This document shows positions 10,176-19,653 of a stretch of 64,000 nt of DNA, in pieces. The notes beneath the pieces are model-generated. The model did no database searches and had not been told where the DNA came from. It was given only the letters and a program-made list of their open reading frames with translations. A program made the translations under genes and the position numbers. The stretch covers positions 85,643 to 149,642 of the forward strand of contig NZ_BMQU01000015.1 of the NCBI RefSeq assembly GCF_014648275.1. Direction: 5' to 3'. The stretch is from Pseudomonas laurentiana. Its GTDB lineage: Bacteria; Pseudomonadota; Gammaproteobacteria; Pseudomonadales; Pseudomonadaceae. Each line of letters begins with the position of its first letter. Position 1 is the first letter of the stretch.

Positions 10176-11774
10176 TCAGAACACCTGCCGCAGTAACCAG
10201 TACAGACTGCCCGACAACAGGATCGCCGCCGGCAGGGTCAGCACCCAGGCCATCAGCAGGTTGACGATGGTCCGAACCTGCAGGCCCGAGCCATTGGCGG
10301 TCATGGTGCCGGCCACCCCGGAAGACAGCACATGGGTGGTCGAGACGGGCAAGCCATACATGTCTGCAGCGCCAATGGTGAACATCGCCACCAGCTCCGC
10401 ACTGGCGCCCTGGGCGTAGGTCAGGTGGGTCTTGCCGATCTTTTCGCCAACGGTGACCACGATTCGTCGCCAGCCCACCATGGTGCCCAGCCCGAGGGCG
10501 ATGGCCACGGCCACCTTCACCCACAGGGGAATGTAGTGCGTGGCGTCGTCGATCTGCCGTTTGAAGTCCTGCAGGGTGGCTTGGGTCGCCGGATCAAAGT
10601 GAAGCCGCTTCTGCTTGTCCATCAGGCGAATGGCTTCGCTGGTCAGGTACATGTCGTTGCGCACATTGGCCATGGCTTCGGCCGGCACGCCGGCGAAGGA
10701 GCCATAACCCTCGACCTCGCGGCCAATCAGGCCCGCCAGAGCCGCCAGGGCCGGCAGCAGATCGGCACTCGCGTGCTGACTGCGGATGAAGGCGGTCAGG
10801 GTTTGTCGCGGATCGTTGGGCGCCGGTTCTGGCGCCGTGCGCACCAGCGCCTGTTGGGTGGCCTCGGCCACGCGGGCGAATTGCACCGATTGTTCTGCGG
10901 GCATGGTGCGGTTCAGTGCATAGGCCATCGGCAGGGTCCCGACCAGAATCAGCATGATCAGCCCCATGCCTTTTTGCCCGTCGTTGGAGCCATGGGCGAA
11001 GGACACCCCGGTACAGGTCAGGATCAGCATCCCGCGAATCCACCAAGGCGGTGGTGCGCTGCCGACGGGGGCCTGGTACAGCGCCTTGCGCTTGACCAGC
11101 AGGCGCAAGGTCAGCAGCAACAAGGCCGCGCAGACAAAACCGACCACCGGTGACAGCAGCAACGAGTAGCCCACCTTGCTGGCCTGGGTCCAGTCTACGC
11201 CACTGGTGCCGTCTCGACCGTGCATCAGGGCATTGGCCACGCCGACGCCGATGATGGAGCCGATCAAGGTGTGTGACGATGAGGCCGGCAGCCCCAGCCA
11301 CCAGGTGCCCAGGTTCCAGACAATGGCCGATAGCAACAGTGCGAAGACCATGGAGAATCCGGCCGATGAGCCGACCTGCAGGATCAGCTCAACCGGCAGC
11401 AATGCGACGATACCAAAGGCGACTGCGCCACTGGAGAACAGCACCCCGAGGAAGTTCCAGCAGCCCGACCAGACCACGGCGAACGAGGCGGGAAGCGAAT
11501 GGGTATAGATGACCGTGGCTACCGCGTTGGCAGTATCGTGGAAACCATTGACGAACTCGAACCCCAGGGCAATGACCAAGGCCACGCCCAGCAGGACGAA
11601 GGGCGTCCAGGTGGTGATCACCGTACCGCTGGCACTGACATCGCGGAACAGGCTCCAGGCGGTGTATACCAGCCCGGCCAGTAACAATGAAAAAAACAGG
11701 GTAAGTGTGGCGCGGCTGGGGGTTTGGCTAACGCTTGAAAGTGGGGAGCGTGTCGCCAGTGTCGAGGTGGTCAT
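10176..11774 (-). CDS. Inorganic phosphate transporter, Pit family
   Basis: Inner-membrane phosphate:cation symporter of 532 aa. Both Pit repeats are visible: GFEFVNGFHDTANAVATVIYT in the N-terminal half, and the shorter SFAHGSNDGQKGMGLIML plus GLPVSTTHVLSSGVAGTM in the second. A long soluble loop of about 150 residues between the halves (APEPAPNDPRQTL and onward) is typical of the Pseudomonas form. The start MTTSTLATRS at 11774 is chosen over 11831 because the extra 19 residues are not family-like. Substrate is inferred from family. Confidence 0.9.
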   Translation of the reverse strand: MTTSTLATRSPLSSVSQTPSRATLTLFFSLLLAGLVYTAWSLFRDVSASGTVITTWTPFVLLGVALVIALGFEFVNGFHDTANAVATVIYTHSLPASFAVVWSGCWNFLGVLFSSGAVAFGIVALLPVELILQVGSSAGFSMVFALLLSAIVWNLGTWWLGLPASSSHTLIGSIIGVGVANALMHGRDGTSGVDWTQASKVGYSLLLSPVVGFVCAALLLLTLRLLVKRKALYQAPVGSAPPPWWIRGMLILTCTGVSFAHGSNDGQKGMGLIMLILVGTLPMAYALNRTMPAEQSVQFARVAEATQQALVRTAPEPAPNDPRQTLTAFIRSQHASADLLPALAALAGLIGREVEGYGSFAGVPAEAMANVRNDMYLTSEAIRLMDKQKRLHFDPATQATLQDFKRQIDDATHYIPLWVKVAVAIALGLGTMVGWRRIVVTVGEKIGKTHLTYAQGASAELVAMFTIGAADMYGLPVSTTHVLSSGVAGTMTANGSGLQVRTIVNLLMAWVLTLPAAILLSGSLYWLLRQVF

Positions 11775-11988
11775 GAGGATGGGGTCCGGGTAACGAGTGC
11801 CTTGAAGGAACAAGCCTTGCGTGACCAGCATAGAAACAAATAGTCACTGCGATCTGATCTTGATCAAGTAAACCTTGAAGTGTGTGGGTTTTACTGACCA
11901 GCGTTGTACTGTTCCCACCTTCGCGTCGTCGCTGCTACCGTGTTGATCCCTTTACCGGCAAGGCCGGTTTTTTTCGGCTGATCGTTCA

Positions 11989-12435
11989 ATGACCCTGCAA
12001 CTGATTCGTGCCACTGACCTGCATCTGCCGTTTGCTCGCGCGTTGACGTGCCGCAACATGCTGCCGTACTACCGAGAGTACGACCTGCTCTGGATGGACG
12101 AAGCGTTTGATCAGGCCTGGACCTGGCGTGAACAATGGCTGATCGTCGACGGTGAGCAGCTATTGGGCTTCTGCAGCCTGAGCCAGGACGCCCGGGCGTT
12201 GTTCATTCGCGAGCTGCAGGTGACGGAAAGCGCCCGGGGGCAGGGCGTCGGTTCCTGGGCATTGGAGCAGTTGGCCGCCTGGGCCGCAGCGCGGCGCCTG
12301 CCGTTGTTGCGCCTGACCGTGTTCAAGAGCAACCCGGCGCAGGGCTTGTACCGACGCCGGGGCTTTGAAGCGGTGGGGGAGGATGATTGCTTTGTACGCA
12401 TGCAGCGCGTTATTGCACGGCCGCCACCTGGTTGA
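11989..12435 (+). CDS. GNAT-family N-acetyltransferase
   Basis: Predicted 148 aa with the GNAT core. Motif A reads ELQVTESARGQGVGSWALEQL (acetyl-CoA binding R/Q-x-x-G-x-G/A pattern) and motif B NPAQGLYRRRGFEAVGED. Substrate is unknown. Its 3' end overlaps the convergent algG-like gene by 26 bp, so the end of the alginate-type operon abuts this gene directly. That leaves no room for an algA at that end. Confidence 0.82.
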   Translation: MTLQLIRATDLHLPFARALTCRNMLPYYREYDLLWMDEAFDQAWTWREQWLIVDGEQLLGFCSLSQDARALFIRELQVTESARGQGVGSWALEQLAAWAAARRLPLLRLTVFKSNPAQGLYRRRGFEAVGEDDCFVRMQRVIARPPPG

Positions 12436-13873
12436 CGCGGATCACCTGGTGCTGACGCAGGGTTGCGTCGAGCAGCAGGCTCTGGACGGGCAGCAGATCG
12501 CCGATCAATAGGTTCTGTAGCAGGGGGGTACCGTTGAAGCGGTTAGGCCCCAGATCCACCTGGTTCAAGCCTTCGACCCGCACCACCGCCTTGCCGACCT
12601 GGCCCAGGGTGTTGCCACTGAGGATCAACGGGCCGGGCAGGGCGCTGGCGTTGCGCAGGCTGATGGCATACTCCGGGGTGTTGCCGATACGGTTGTTGAT
12701 CAAGGTTGCCGCTGAGACGTCGCTGGCATCTATCGCACTGCCCTGGCTGCTGCCGATCAGGTTGTCGTCAATCAACAGGGGGGCCTCGGCAGTGGAGTGC
12801 ACGCTGCGCAGCAGGATACCGTTGCCCCGGCTGGCGCCAATGCGGTTGCGGCTCAGCATCAGCGCACCGTGTTGTTCACTGACCTCGATGGCCGCCTTGT
12901 TGGCGCCAAGGATCAGGTTGCCCTCGACCAGGGCCCGTGTGTTCCCGCGCAGGCGGATGGCGCTGTTGTTGTCGACGCCGCGAATCTGGTTCTGGCTGAC
13001 CAGCGCCTGGCTGTCGCGGATATCCAGGGCGTACTGCTGCGATTGCTCAAAGCGATTGCTGTCGAATTGGGCCAGCGTATGTTGCAGTTCTACCGCACTG
13101 AGTTCGTTGAACTGGCTGTTGCGGACCAGCAGCGTTGCCGGCCGGCTGTTGACGGGCTGCTGCACACTGAGCGCGGTACTCAGGCCGCGCGACAGGTTGG
13201 CGTTGTAGCCCAGGCGATTGAGGGTCGAGTTCAGGACCTGGGTGTGGCTGCCAGCCCAGGCCACCACGAACGGTCGCCAAGCACGGTCGGTGCTGCCGGG
13301 CTTGTCGCCCGCGACGCTTTCCAGGCGCGACTGGTTCAGGCCCAACCAACCCTGGTTGATCAGCGCCGTACCGGAATAGCTGTACAGGTACAGGCTGGTG
13401 CCTTCGAGCAGCAGACCGCCGTCGCTGGCGATCATCAGCGGGTAACTGAGCAGGTAGCCGTCCTTGTAGCGCTTGAGGATGCGCTCGTCCTTGAGGGCAT
13501 CATGCAGTTGCGCAAGGGTGACGCTGCCTCCGCGAATCAGTACCACCTGCGGGTGGTGCGCCTGATAGCCAGCAATGGCACGGAACAGGCCGTTATTGAC
13601 GAAGGGCTCGAACGGCCAACTGCCGCCCTGGGAGGAGAACATCGGTTGCAGGCTGACACTGCCCCGCCCGGCGGGACGGGGTCGCTCCGGGGGACTCATC
13701 TGCACGGCCTCGCGGGCCTGGGTTTGCAGCTGTTGCAGGTGTGCCTGATGCTCAACCGTGGCGACGGTGCTGAGCGACTGCTGCAACGGCAGGCTCTGGC
13801 TGGCGGCCTGAGCGCTGCTGGCCAGCAGCAGTGCCAGGCAAGGAAAGTAGAGGTGACGGGCAAACAAGGCCAT
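12410..13873 (-). CDS. AlgG-like parallel beta-helix protein without the DPHD epimerase motif
   Basis: Secreted protein of 487 aa (AlgG is about 540) with an N-terminal signal peptide ending near AQAAS. Residues 200-460 form right-handed beta-helix repeats of N/D-rich rungs. It lines up with AlgG around RPFVVAWAGSHTQVLNSTL and LGYNANLSRGLS. At the epimerase active site, where AlgG has YGIDPHDRS, this protein reads YALDIRDSQ (residues 281-289). The catalytic His is replaced by Arg286, and the later TRKKHG segment with the second catalytic basic residue is replaced by VDNNSA. It is therefore probably not a mannuronan C5-epimerase. It may keep AlgG's structural role in the periplasmic export complex. 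It is the last gene of the operon, whereas algG normally follows algE. Confidence 0.75.
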   Translation of the reverse strand: MALFARHLYFPCLALLLASSAQAASQSLPLQQSLSTVATVEHQAHLQQLQTQAREAVQMSPPERPRPAGRGSVSLQPMFSSQGGSWPFEPFVNNGLFRAIAGYQAHHPQVVLIRGGSVTLAQLHDALKDERILKRYKDGYLLSYPLMIASDGGLLLEGTSLYLYSYSGTALINQGWLGLNQSRLESVAGDKPGSTDRAWRPFVVAWAGSHTQVLNSTLNRLGYNANLSRGLSTALSVQQPVNSRPATLLVRNSQFNELSAVELQHTLAQFDSNRFEQSQQYALDIRDSQALVSQNQIRGVDNNSAIRLRGNTRALVEGNLILGANKAAIEVSEQHGALMLSRNRIGASRGNGILLRSVHSTAEAPLLIDDNLIGSSQGSAIDASDVSAATLINNRIGNTPEYAISLRNASALPGPLILSGNTLGQVGKAVVRVEGLNQVDLGPNRFNGTPLLQNLLIGDLLPVQSLLLDATLRQHQVIRVNQVAAVQ

Positions 13874-13890
13874 GGCGGTTCGTCCTTGGG

Positions 13891-15006
13891 TTACGGCAGT
13901 TTGGGGTAGAACGGCTTGAGCGGGCCGCCGAGCTGGCTGTAGTTGTCGACATCGCCGTCTTCGCTGTCATACAGCTGACGGGCCAGGCGGTTGTCCGGGG
14001 CGCGTTGCAGAAACGGGATCAACCACGCCAGCTTGTACGGCGCGACATCGGTCTGTGACTGGCCCTTGAGCTCCGGCAGGTTGTCGGGGTCAAGGATGCT
14101 GCGTGCGGCGAAGTTGGCCAGCAACTCCAGGGTGTGCTGGTCCTCACTGCTCCAGGGCAGGTGGTTGGCCCGCGCCGATTCGGCCAGCAGCACCAACGGC
14201 ACCAGGGCGTACTGGCTGTAGGTCGCGGCCAGTTTGCTGCGCGCTACTTCCAGCGGCAGGTAGGCATAGCTGCCATCGCTGCCACGCACGGCCTGCTGCA
14301 GGCCCCGGCGCAGGTTACCGTCGGCCCACTGGATGAAGTCGTCGCGCTGCACCAGCATGCCGGTCGCGGCAACCGCCCAGGCAGCCCAGTAGTCATGGTT
14401 GTTGAACCAGGTGAAACCCGGGGTCTGACGCGGCTGGTACTCACGAATGATCAGTTCGCCAAGGTGCTCGAACCAGGCTTTTTGCGTGGGCGTCAGTTGA
14501 ACCTGACCATTGCTCGCGGCCTGGGTCAGCAACAGGTTCGAGGCCATGGCCGCAACCGCCCATTTACGCGCGGCCATACCGGTGCTGCTGGCGTCGGGGT
14601 TGAGCAGGGCGCCCGCCTGGGCCCAGTGCTCCAGCCACTGGTCCTGACAGGCCAGGGCCATGTTCGCTTCTTGTGGCGTTTTGGCCCGCAGGAAGCGTTT
14701 GTTGGCGTAGATCAGCCCGCTGATAAAGGCTTTCACCTGCTTGCCGACCTTTTCCGTGCCAGCGTCCGGGTCACTGCGCAGGGTAGATTTGCTGGCGTCG
14801 CTCTGGTCGTACTTGCTCTGCAGTTGCAGATTGCCGGTGTAGGGCGGTGGCGGCGCTTTGCTACAGGCCAGGCTGCGGTAATCGGCAATCATCGCCGACT
14901 GTGCGCTGGCCCGTGCCGGCCAGATCGAGGTGGCGGCCAGGCTACTGCCCAGGTGCAACGCGGCGCACAGGCCAAGCCCGGCGACGCTCCAGCGTTTTAC
15001 AGGCAT
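13891..15006 (-). CDS. algL: Alginate lyase-like protein of the AlgL family (PL5)
   Basis: Periplasmic protein of 371 aa with a signal peptide (cleavage near SLAAT). AlgL degrades stray polymer in the periplasm by beta-elimination. Conserved features are SKYDQSD (the lysine of the canonical SKYEGSD), RKWAVAAMAS, and FNNHDYWAAW at residues 201-210 with the catalytic Asn-His pair. SQYALVPL carries the catalytic Tyr at residue 266. The active-site arginine that precedes that tyrosine by seven residues in AlgL appears to be Leu259 here, with Lys258 next to it. Activity or substrate may therefore differ, but the alignment is by eye. It overlaps the algX stop by 10 bp, which implies coupling. Confidence 0.86.
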   Translation of the reverse strand: MPVKRWSVAGLGLCAALHLGSSLAATSIWPARASAQSAMIADYRSLACSKAPPPPYTGNLQLQSKYDQSDASKSTLRSDPDAGTEKVGKQVKAFISGLIYANKRFLRAKTPQEANMALACQDQWLEHWAQAGALLNPDASSTGMAARKWAVAAMASNLLLTQAASNGQVQLTPTQKAWFEHLGELIIREYQPRQTPGFTWFNNHDYWAAWAVAATGMLVQRDDFIQWADGNLRRGLQQAVRGSDGSYAYLPLEVARSKLAATYSQYALVPLVLLAESARANHLPWSSEDQHTLELLANFAARSILDPDNLPELKGQSQTDVAPYKLAWLIPFLQRAPDNRLARQLYDSEDGDVDNYSQLGGPLKPFYPKLP

Positions 15007-16400
15007 AGTCGGGTTTCCACTTCAGTGGCAGCAGTGCCGGGTTTGGTGGGCTCAAGAAACACCGAAAGCAGGTTGGCGCCGGCGAATTCCTTGGCCTTGC
15101 TCAGTTCCAGGTAGTACTGCCCGCCAGTGACAGCCGCCTCGCGGCGGAACCAGACCTTGTCACGGGCGCCGTTGTCGTAATAGACAATGACGTAGAAGTC
15201 CTTGACGTTCTTGTCGCTGATCTTGATGTCGAGAAAACCCTGGCCACTGCTGAGGTTCTTGCGCGCCTCACCGGCATTGCTGAGCAGCTCGATGCGGTCG
15301 CTGACCTTCAAGGCCGGGTGCTGCACGTGGTTGCCGAGCACGGCTGTAGAGGTCGAGCAGCCGCCTTTGATCGCCGGAATCAGTTGCCGGTACATGAGCT
15401 CGGACTCCAATTGGTAGTTGGCGGGTAACTCCCAGATGATCAGCTTGGGTGGCGCCTTGGGCTTGTAGTTCTCCGAGAGCAGGTATTCCAGTAGTGAACC
15501 CTCCTGGCCGACGCCGGGAAGGGCGTAGTTGAGGATGTCCACTTCCAGGTACTGCTTGAGGTAGCCGTCGAAGTTGAACTGCTTGCTCTCGTCCTCACGC
15601 GCGGCCGCGTTACTGTCGCCGACCAGAATGACTTCCGGGTCTGGTGCTTCGTCGAACAGTGCATTGGCGTCGTCGGCCATGGGGATGGTCTGGTGGCCAC
15701 GCACGTACTGGAAGCCATAGTTGTTGCCGCAGATGTAGCTCATCGCCAGGTTCAGGGTGCCGTCCTTGGGCACCATGACGCCGGGTTCAGTGCGGTACTG
15801 CTTTTTGCTCAGCTCGTTATAGAACGGTTGCCGCCGCACCTCTTCTGCCAGCAAGCGGGCGGTCGCCTCGGCGCCACTGGGGGTCCAGTGGTGGTCACGA
15901 CGAAAGAAGTACTCGCCCTTGGGCGGGGTGCGCACCAGTTGCATTGTGTCGGGCACCACCGCGCCGGCATTACGCAGCTGTTGCAGGTAATTGCTCAGGT
16001 TGCCGCTGGCCCGGGTGAAATCGAAGCCGTGCAGTTGGTTGGCGTAGAGCTTGTCGCGGTGCATCAGCCCACGGGTGGGCTGGATCGCCATGGCGACATG
16101 GATGCCTTGTTGGCGAAACGCAGCCATCAGCCGGGCAAACTCTGGACGCATCGGCGCCGGGATACCGAAATCGTTGGTCAGGTCGACCATCGAACGGAAC
16201 AGCCAGCGATTCTTGCCCGGGACAATTTCACGCATCAGCTTCATGCGCCCTTCGGCGTACTTCTGCGGGTCGCTCAGGGCGGGGCAGGTCATGCACTCAA
16301 GGCTCTCGCAGGCACCACGCTTGCCGGGTACAGTCGCCGTGGCGGGCAGGCTGAAGCAGGCAAGGACGGCTACAAGGCCCAGGGGGAGTAAAGTCTTCAT
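14997..16400 (-). CDS. algX: AlgX-type alginate O-acetyltransferase
   Basis: Periplasmic SGNH-hydrolase-like enzyme of 467 aa that transfers acetyl groups to the polymer. It has a signal peptide (MKTLLPLGLVAVLACFSLP), then cysteines in RGACESLECMTCP as in AlgX. The catalytic DHHW motif is at Asp169/His171, and the nucleophile serine lies in VGDSNA (Ser263). A C-terminal carbohydrate-binding-like beta domain covers about residues 350-467. All catalytic elements look intact, so the polymer is probably acetylated. The gene precedes algL, as in the canonical operon, but here it follows algF rather than algG. Confidence 0.88.
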   Translation of the reverse strand: MKTLLPLGLVAVLACFSLPATATVPGKRGACESLECMTCPALSDPQKYAEGRMKLMREIVPGKNRWLFRSMVDLTNDFGIPAPMRPEFARLMAAFRQQGIHVAMAIQPTRGLMHRDKLYANQLHGFDFTRASGNLSNYLQQLRNAGAVVPDTMQLVRTPPKGEYFFRRDHHWTPSGAEATARLLAEEVRRQPFYNELSKKQYRTEPGVMVPKDGTLNLAMSYICGNNYGFQYVRGHQTIPMADDANALFDEAPDPEVILVGDSNAAAREDESKQFNFDGYLKQYLEVDILNYALPGVGQEGSLLEYLLSENYKPKAPPKLIIWELPANYQLESELMYRQLIPAIKGGCSTSTAVLGNHVQHPALKVSDRIELLSNAGEARKNLSSGQGFLDIKISDKNVKDFYVIVYYDNGARDKVWFRREAAVTGGQYYLELSKAKEFAGANLLSVFLEPTKPGTAATEVETRLCL

Positions 16401-16441
16401 GTGCGCGATTCATCATCCTGTTGAATAAGGGCCGTGGTCAT

Positions 16442-17095
16442 TCACTCGCTGGGGTCAATGCTGTTGGCCAGGCTCAGGCTGCGGTAGCCGTTGCCCTGAG
16501 GCAGCAGCACATAGCTGTAGGAGCGACCTTTCTTCAGGAACAGTTCCTCGAACCGGGCCACGTTCTGTTCCTCGACATAGGCGGCGAAGCCGATCTTGAT
16601 TTCGTTGACCATGCGGCTGCCGGTCTGGTCCTTGCCCAGCGGGTCGACGATCACGTGCTTGCCGTCCACGGTTTTCAACGCCGCCTTGGCTGGTGTCAGG
16701 TTGTAGAAGGCCACCTGGGCTTTCTTTGGTTCGTTGACGTACTTGTCGGCAATCAGGGTCAGGCTGTTGCCGTCATAGACCACGGTACTGGCTGCGTTCT
16801 TGATCAATTGCGGTTCGATCGACTTGCTACCGACCGCGATCTTGTGTGTGCCGGCAGGGGTGAAACGGTAGCCGCTCAGTTGTCCGGGGGCGACCTTTTG
16901 CGGGGTTACCTTGCCGCTCAGGGTCACGTCGATCGTGCTGTTGCTCAGGTTCAATACCCGAACAAAGGCCGAGTCGGCCGGGGCCACGGCGTCGTAAAGG
17001 TCGGCGTTGCCTTCGGCGGCGAGCACCACCGGCGTGTTCAGTACGCCAAAGGCCAGGGCGCTGGCGGCCAGGAACTGTTGCAAGGTGCGGGTCAT
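16442..17095 (-). CDS. algF: AlgF-type periplasmic alginate acetylation protein
   Basis: Predicted 217 aa, the usual AlgF length, with a signal peptide (MTRTLQQFLAASALAFGV... ending near VLAAEG). After it come DLYDAVAPADSAFVRVLNLS, beta-rich tandem domains and LLPQGNGYRSLSLANSID at the C-terminus. AlgF helps pass acetyl groups to the polymer with AlgI, AlgJ and AlgX. No catalytic motif is expected. It lies 12 bp after algJ. Confidence 0.88.
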   Translation of the reverse strand: MTRTLQQFLAASALAFGVLNTPVVLAAEGNADLYDAVAPADSAFVRVLNLSNSTIDVTLSGKVTPQKVAPGQLSGYRFTPAGTHKIAVGSKSIEPQLIKNAASTVVYDGNSLTLIADKYVNEPKKAQVAFYNLTPAKAALKTVDGKHVIVDPLGKDQTGSRMVNEIKIGFAAYVEEQNVARFEELFLKKGRSYSYVLLPQGNGYRSLSLANSIDPSE

Positions 17096-17107
17096 GGGGA
17101 TCTTCCT

Positions 17108-18202
17108 TTAAAAGTGTTGGGGCTGGGCTGGGCGGCTGAGTGAACCGATCCGATGGGCAAGCAGGGTGCGCAGCGGGAACTCCCAGACCACGGTGTCGAT
17201 CTGTGGGTTGGCCAGTTGGTCGCTTTGCAGGAATTGGGTCATGGCCTCGAAGGGTCCCCGGGCCTCGACGGCGACACTGAGCAGGTCACGGTTAAGCGCT
17301 TCCTTGAGGAAGCCGACGAAGTTCCAGTCATCGATCTTGCTGTAGCTGGTGCCGACCAACAGCAGGCTCTGGTGTTCCTCGGCGAACAGCTCATCGGCGC
17401 TCTGCCCGGCCTTGAGGGTCTCGTAGACGGCGATCGAATTGGCACCGAACTGTGGGGCCAGAGGGCTTTGCCCAAACTGGATGTAGTTCATCAAGTCGCC
17501 CTTGACGACTTTTTCCGCCACCTTGTTCGACACGTAGCGTTCGTCACCGAGCAACTCTGGCCGCTGGCGGGCCAGTTCATAGGCGGTCAGGCGGGCACCT
17601 TCCGGGCTCCAGTGGGTGTCGGACTTGAGGAACAGTTCATGCCCGTCCAGGTGCTGCAGGAAGGTCGAGCGCACCGGCGTGACAGTGATGTGTCGCGCCT
17701 GCAGCTGGCTGACGAAGCGGTCATACAGGCTGACTGCCCGAGGGTCGAAGGGGCGCTGGGTATGAGCCGCATAGATGTCCAGCTTCATCGGCAAGGGCAG
17801 CACGATCAGGCGCTTGTTGTGCTGTTTGAGTTGCTGCTCGACCGCGGCAATTTTTGCCAGTTGCCCCTCAAGGTTGGCGTCCAGGTCGTTGGGTACGCGG
17901 TACTCCTGGTTGGTGTAGAGCCAGCCATCCTTGCCCAGCACCACACCTTTGGTGCCTTCGCCAAACAGTTGGTATTGGGCGTTGGCCCACAGTGCTACAG
18001 AGGGTTCGCGCAGGAAGAAACGCTTGTCGTAGGCCTGCTCGAACTTGCGCAGCAACTTGCCATCGACGAACAGCGTCCAGGCGTCGCTCTGGTTTTTGGC
18101 AAAACTGAAAACGGGCGGCAGCGAGTAGATGAACATCCCCGCCAACACCAGGCAGAACAGAATGCCGTTGACCTTGCTTGCCGAGTTGAACACCGGGTAC
18201 AT
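17108..18202 (-). CDS. algJ: AlgJ-type alginate O-acetyltransferase
   Basis: Membrane-anchored periplasmic protein of 364 aa with a signal anchor at about residues 12-33. The SGNH-like catalytic elements are conserved: SDTHWSPEGARLTAYELA holds Asp195 and His197, and LVGTSYSKIDDWNF holds Ser286. It works with the MBOAT protein AlgI, encoded 9 bp upstream. It is about 25 residues shorter than the P. aeruginosa protein but not visibly truncated within the domain. Confidence 0.88.
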   Translation of the reverse strand: MYPVFNSASKVNGILFCLVLAGMFIYSLPPVFSFAKNQSDAWTLFVDGKLLRKFEQAYDKRFFLREPSVALWANAQYQLFGEGTKGVVLGKDGWLYTNQEYRVPNDLDANLEGQLAKIAAVEQQLKQHNKRLIVLPLPMKLDIYAAHTQRPFDPRAVSLYDRFVSQLQARHITVTPVRSTFLQHLDGHELFLKSDTHWSPEGARLTAYELARQRPELLGDERYVSNKVAEKVVKGDLMNYIQFGQSPLAPQFGANSIAVYETLKAGQSADELFAEEHQSLLLVGTSYSKIDDWNFVGFLKEALNRDLLSVAVEARGPFEAMTQFLQSDQLANPQIDTVVWEFPLRTLLAHRIGSLSRPAQPQHF

Positions 18203-18211
18203 GGCAGTCTC

Positions 18212-19639
18212 CTAGAACTGGAAGTACAGGAAGGGCGAGAAGGAGTGCGCAGCCAGGCTGCTCAGCGCCAGGCCGAAGCCGCACCACAGCAGCATGGCCT
18301 TGAGGCCGCCGACGTGGCGCATGAAGTAGTGCTCCTTGTTGCCGGCGTAATAGCGCACGTTGTTGGTCCCGGCCAGGATCAGCCAGCACAGCGCCACCGC
18401 GGCGAAGGACATGGCCATCTTCGAGGCGCCGAGTACGTACAACTCCAGTGAGCCGACGCCGTTGAAGCCGAACAGTGCCTGGTAGATGTCCAGGCTATGG
18501 CGCAGGTCGTTGGTGAAGAACAACGGCATGCTGAGGATGATCAACAGCGCAGTGCGCAGGTTGCGGCCCAGGTGGTAGGGCGTGGTGACTTTGGTCGCCA
18601 GGTCGAATGTGCGTTCGATCACCATGCCGAAGCCGAAGAACAACCCCCAGCAGATGAACGCGAAGCTGGCGCCGTGCCACAAGCCCGACAGCAGCATGGT
18701 GTAGACCAATGCGGGCAGGGCGCCGGCAATGCGTTTGCGTACCAGCGGCATGTACACGTAGTCGCGCAGGAAGTGCGCCAGGGTCATGTGCCAGCGGGCC
18801 CAGAACTCGGTGATGCTCTGCGAGACGTAGGGTTGGTTGAAGTTCTCCGGGAAACGGAAGCCCATCATCAAGGCCAGGCCCAGGGCCATATGGCTGTAGC
18901 CGGCGAAGTCGAAGTACAACTGCAGGGTAGAGACCACCAGGCCAAACCAGGCATCGCTCAACTGCAGGGTGCCCTCACTGACAAACAGCACGTTGATTGG
19001 CGCCAGTTGGTCGGCAATCAGCACCTTCATGATGAAGCCGAGCATGAACCGGCATACGCCCAGGGAGAACAGCTCCAGCGAATGGGTGCGCTGGCGCAGC
19101 TGCGGGGCCAACTGGCTGTAGCGCAGGATCGGCCCGGCCACCAAGTGAGGGAACAGGGCGACGAAAGCCGCGAAGTCGATGAAGTTGTTGGTCGGCGTGG
19201 CGTCCTTGCGGTAGATATCGACGATGTAGCTCAGGGCATGGAACACATAGAAGGAGATGCCCAGCGGCAGGAAAATCGTCTCCAGGGTAAAGGTATTGAT
19301 GCCCAGTGGCGCCAGCAGCGCGGCCAGTACTTCGGCGCCGAAGTTGGCGTACTTGAAGTAGCCCAGGGTCGACAGGTTGCCGATGATGCCGATCCACAAC
19401 AGCCGAAATGCCCAGCGTTTGTCGCCGGCATCCAGGCGAGCCTTGATGCGCAGGCCGAACCCGTAGTTCCAGTAGGTGATGGCAACGAACAGCAGCAAAA
19501 AGTCCGGACGCCACCAGGCGTAGAAGATGTAGCTGGCGGCCACGATCACCGTTGAACGCCACTGCGGCCGGGCAAGGAAGTAGACGGCCAGGAACAGCGG
19601 CAGGTAGAGGAACAGAAAGACGTTGGAGGCGAAGATCAT
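18212..19639 (-). CDS. algI: AlgI-type MBOAT acyltransferase
   Basis: Polytopic inner-membrane O-acyltransferase of 475 aa (canonical AlgI is about 520). It starts MIFASNVFLFLYLPLFLAVY, with about ten hydrophobic segments. The MBOAT active-site histidine lies in SGLWHGASFAFICWG, and WARWHMTLAHFLRDY is the other family hallmark. It moves acetyl groups across the membrane for AlgJ and AlgX. Here it directly follows algE with a 14-bp gap, a position held by algG in the canonical operon. It could be confused with MBOAT genes of other acetylated polymers, but the company of AlgJ and AlgF settles it. Confidence 0.88.
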   Translation of the reverse strand: MIFASNVFLFLYLPLFLAVYFLARPQWRSTVIVAASYIFYAWWRPDFLLLFVAITYWNYGFGLRIKARLDAGDKRWAFRLLWIGIIGNLSTLGYFKYANFGAEVLAALLAPLGINTFTLETIFLPLGISFYVFHALSYIVDIYRKDATPTNNFIDFAAFVALFPHLVAGPILRYSQLAPQLRQRTHSLELFSLGVCRFMLGFIMKVLIADQLAPINVLFVSEGTLQLSDAWFGLVVSTLQLYFDFAGYSHMALGLALMMGFRFPENFNQPYVSQSITEFWARWHMTLAHFLRDYVYMPLVRKRIAGALPALVYTMLLSGLWHGASFAFICWGLFFGFGMVIERTFDLATKVTTPYHLGRNLRTALLIILSMPLFFTNDLRHSLDIYQALFGFNGVGSLELYVLGASKMAMSFAAVALCWLILAGTNNVRYYAGNKEHYFMRHVGGLKAMLLWCGFGLALSSLAAHSFSPFLYFQF

Positions 19640-19653
19640 CTCGGGGCCCGTCC

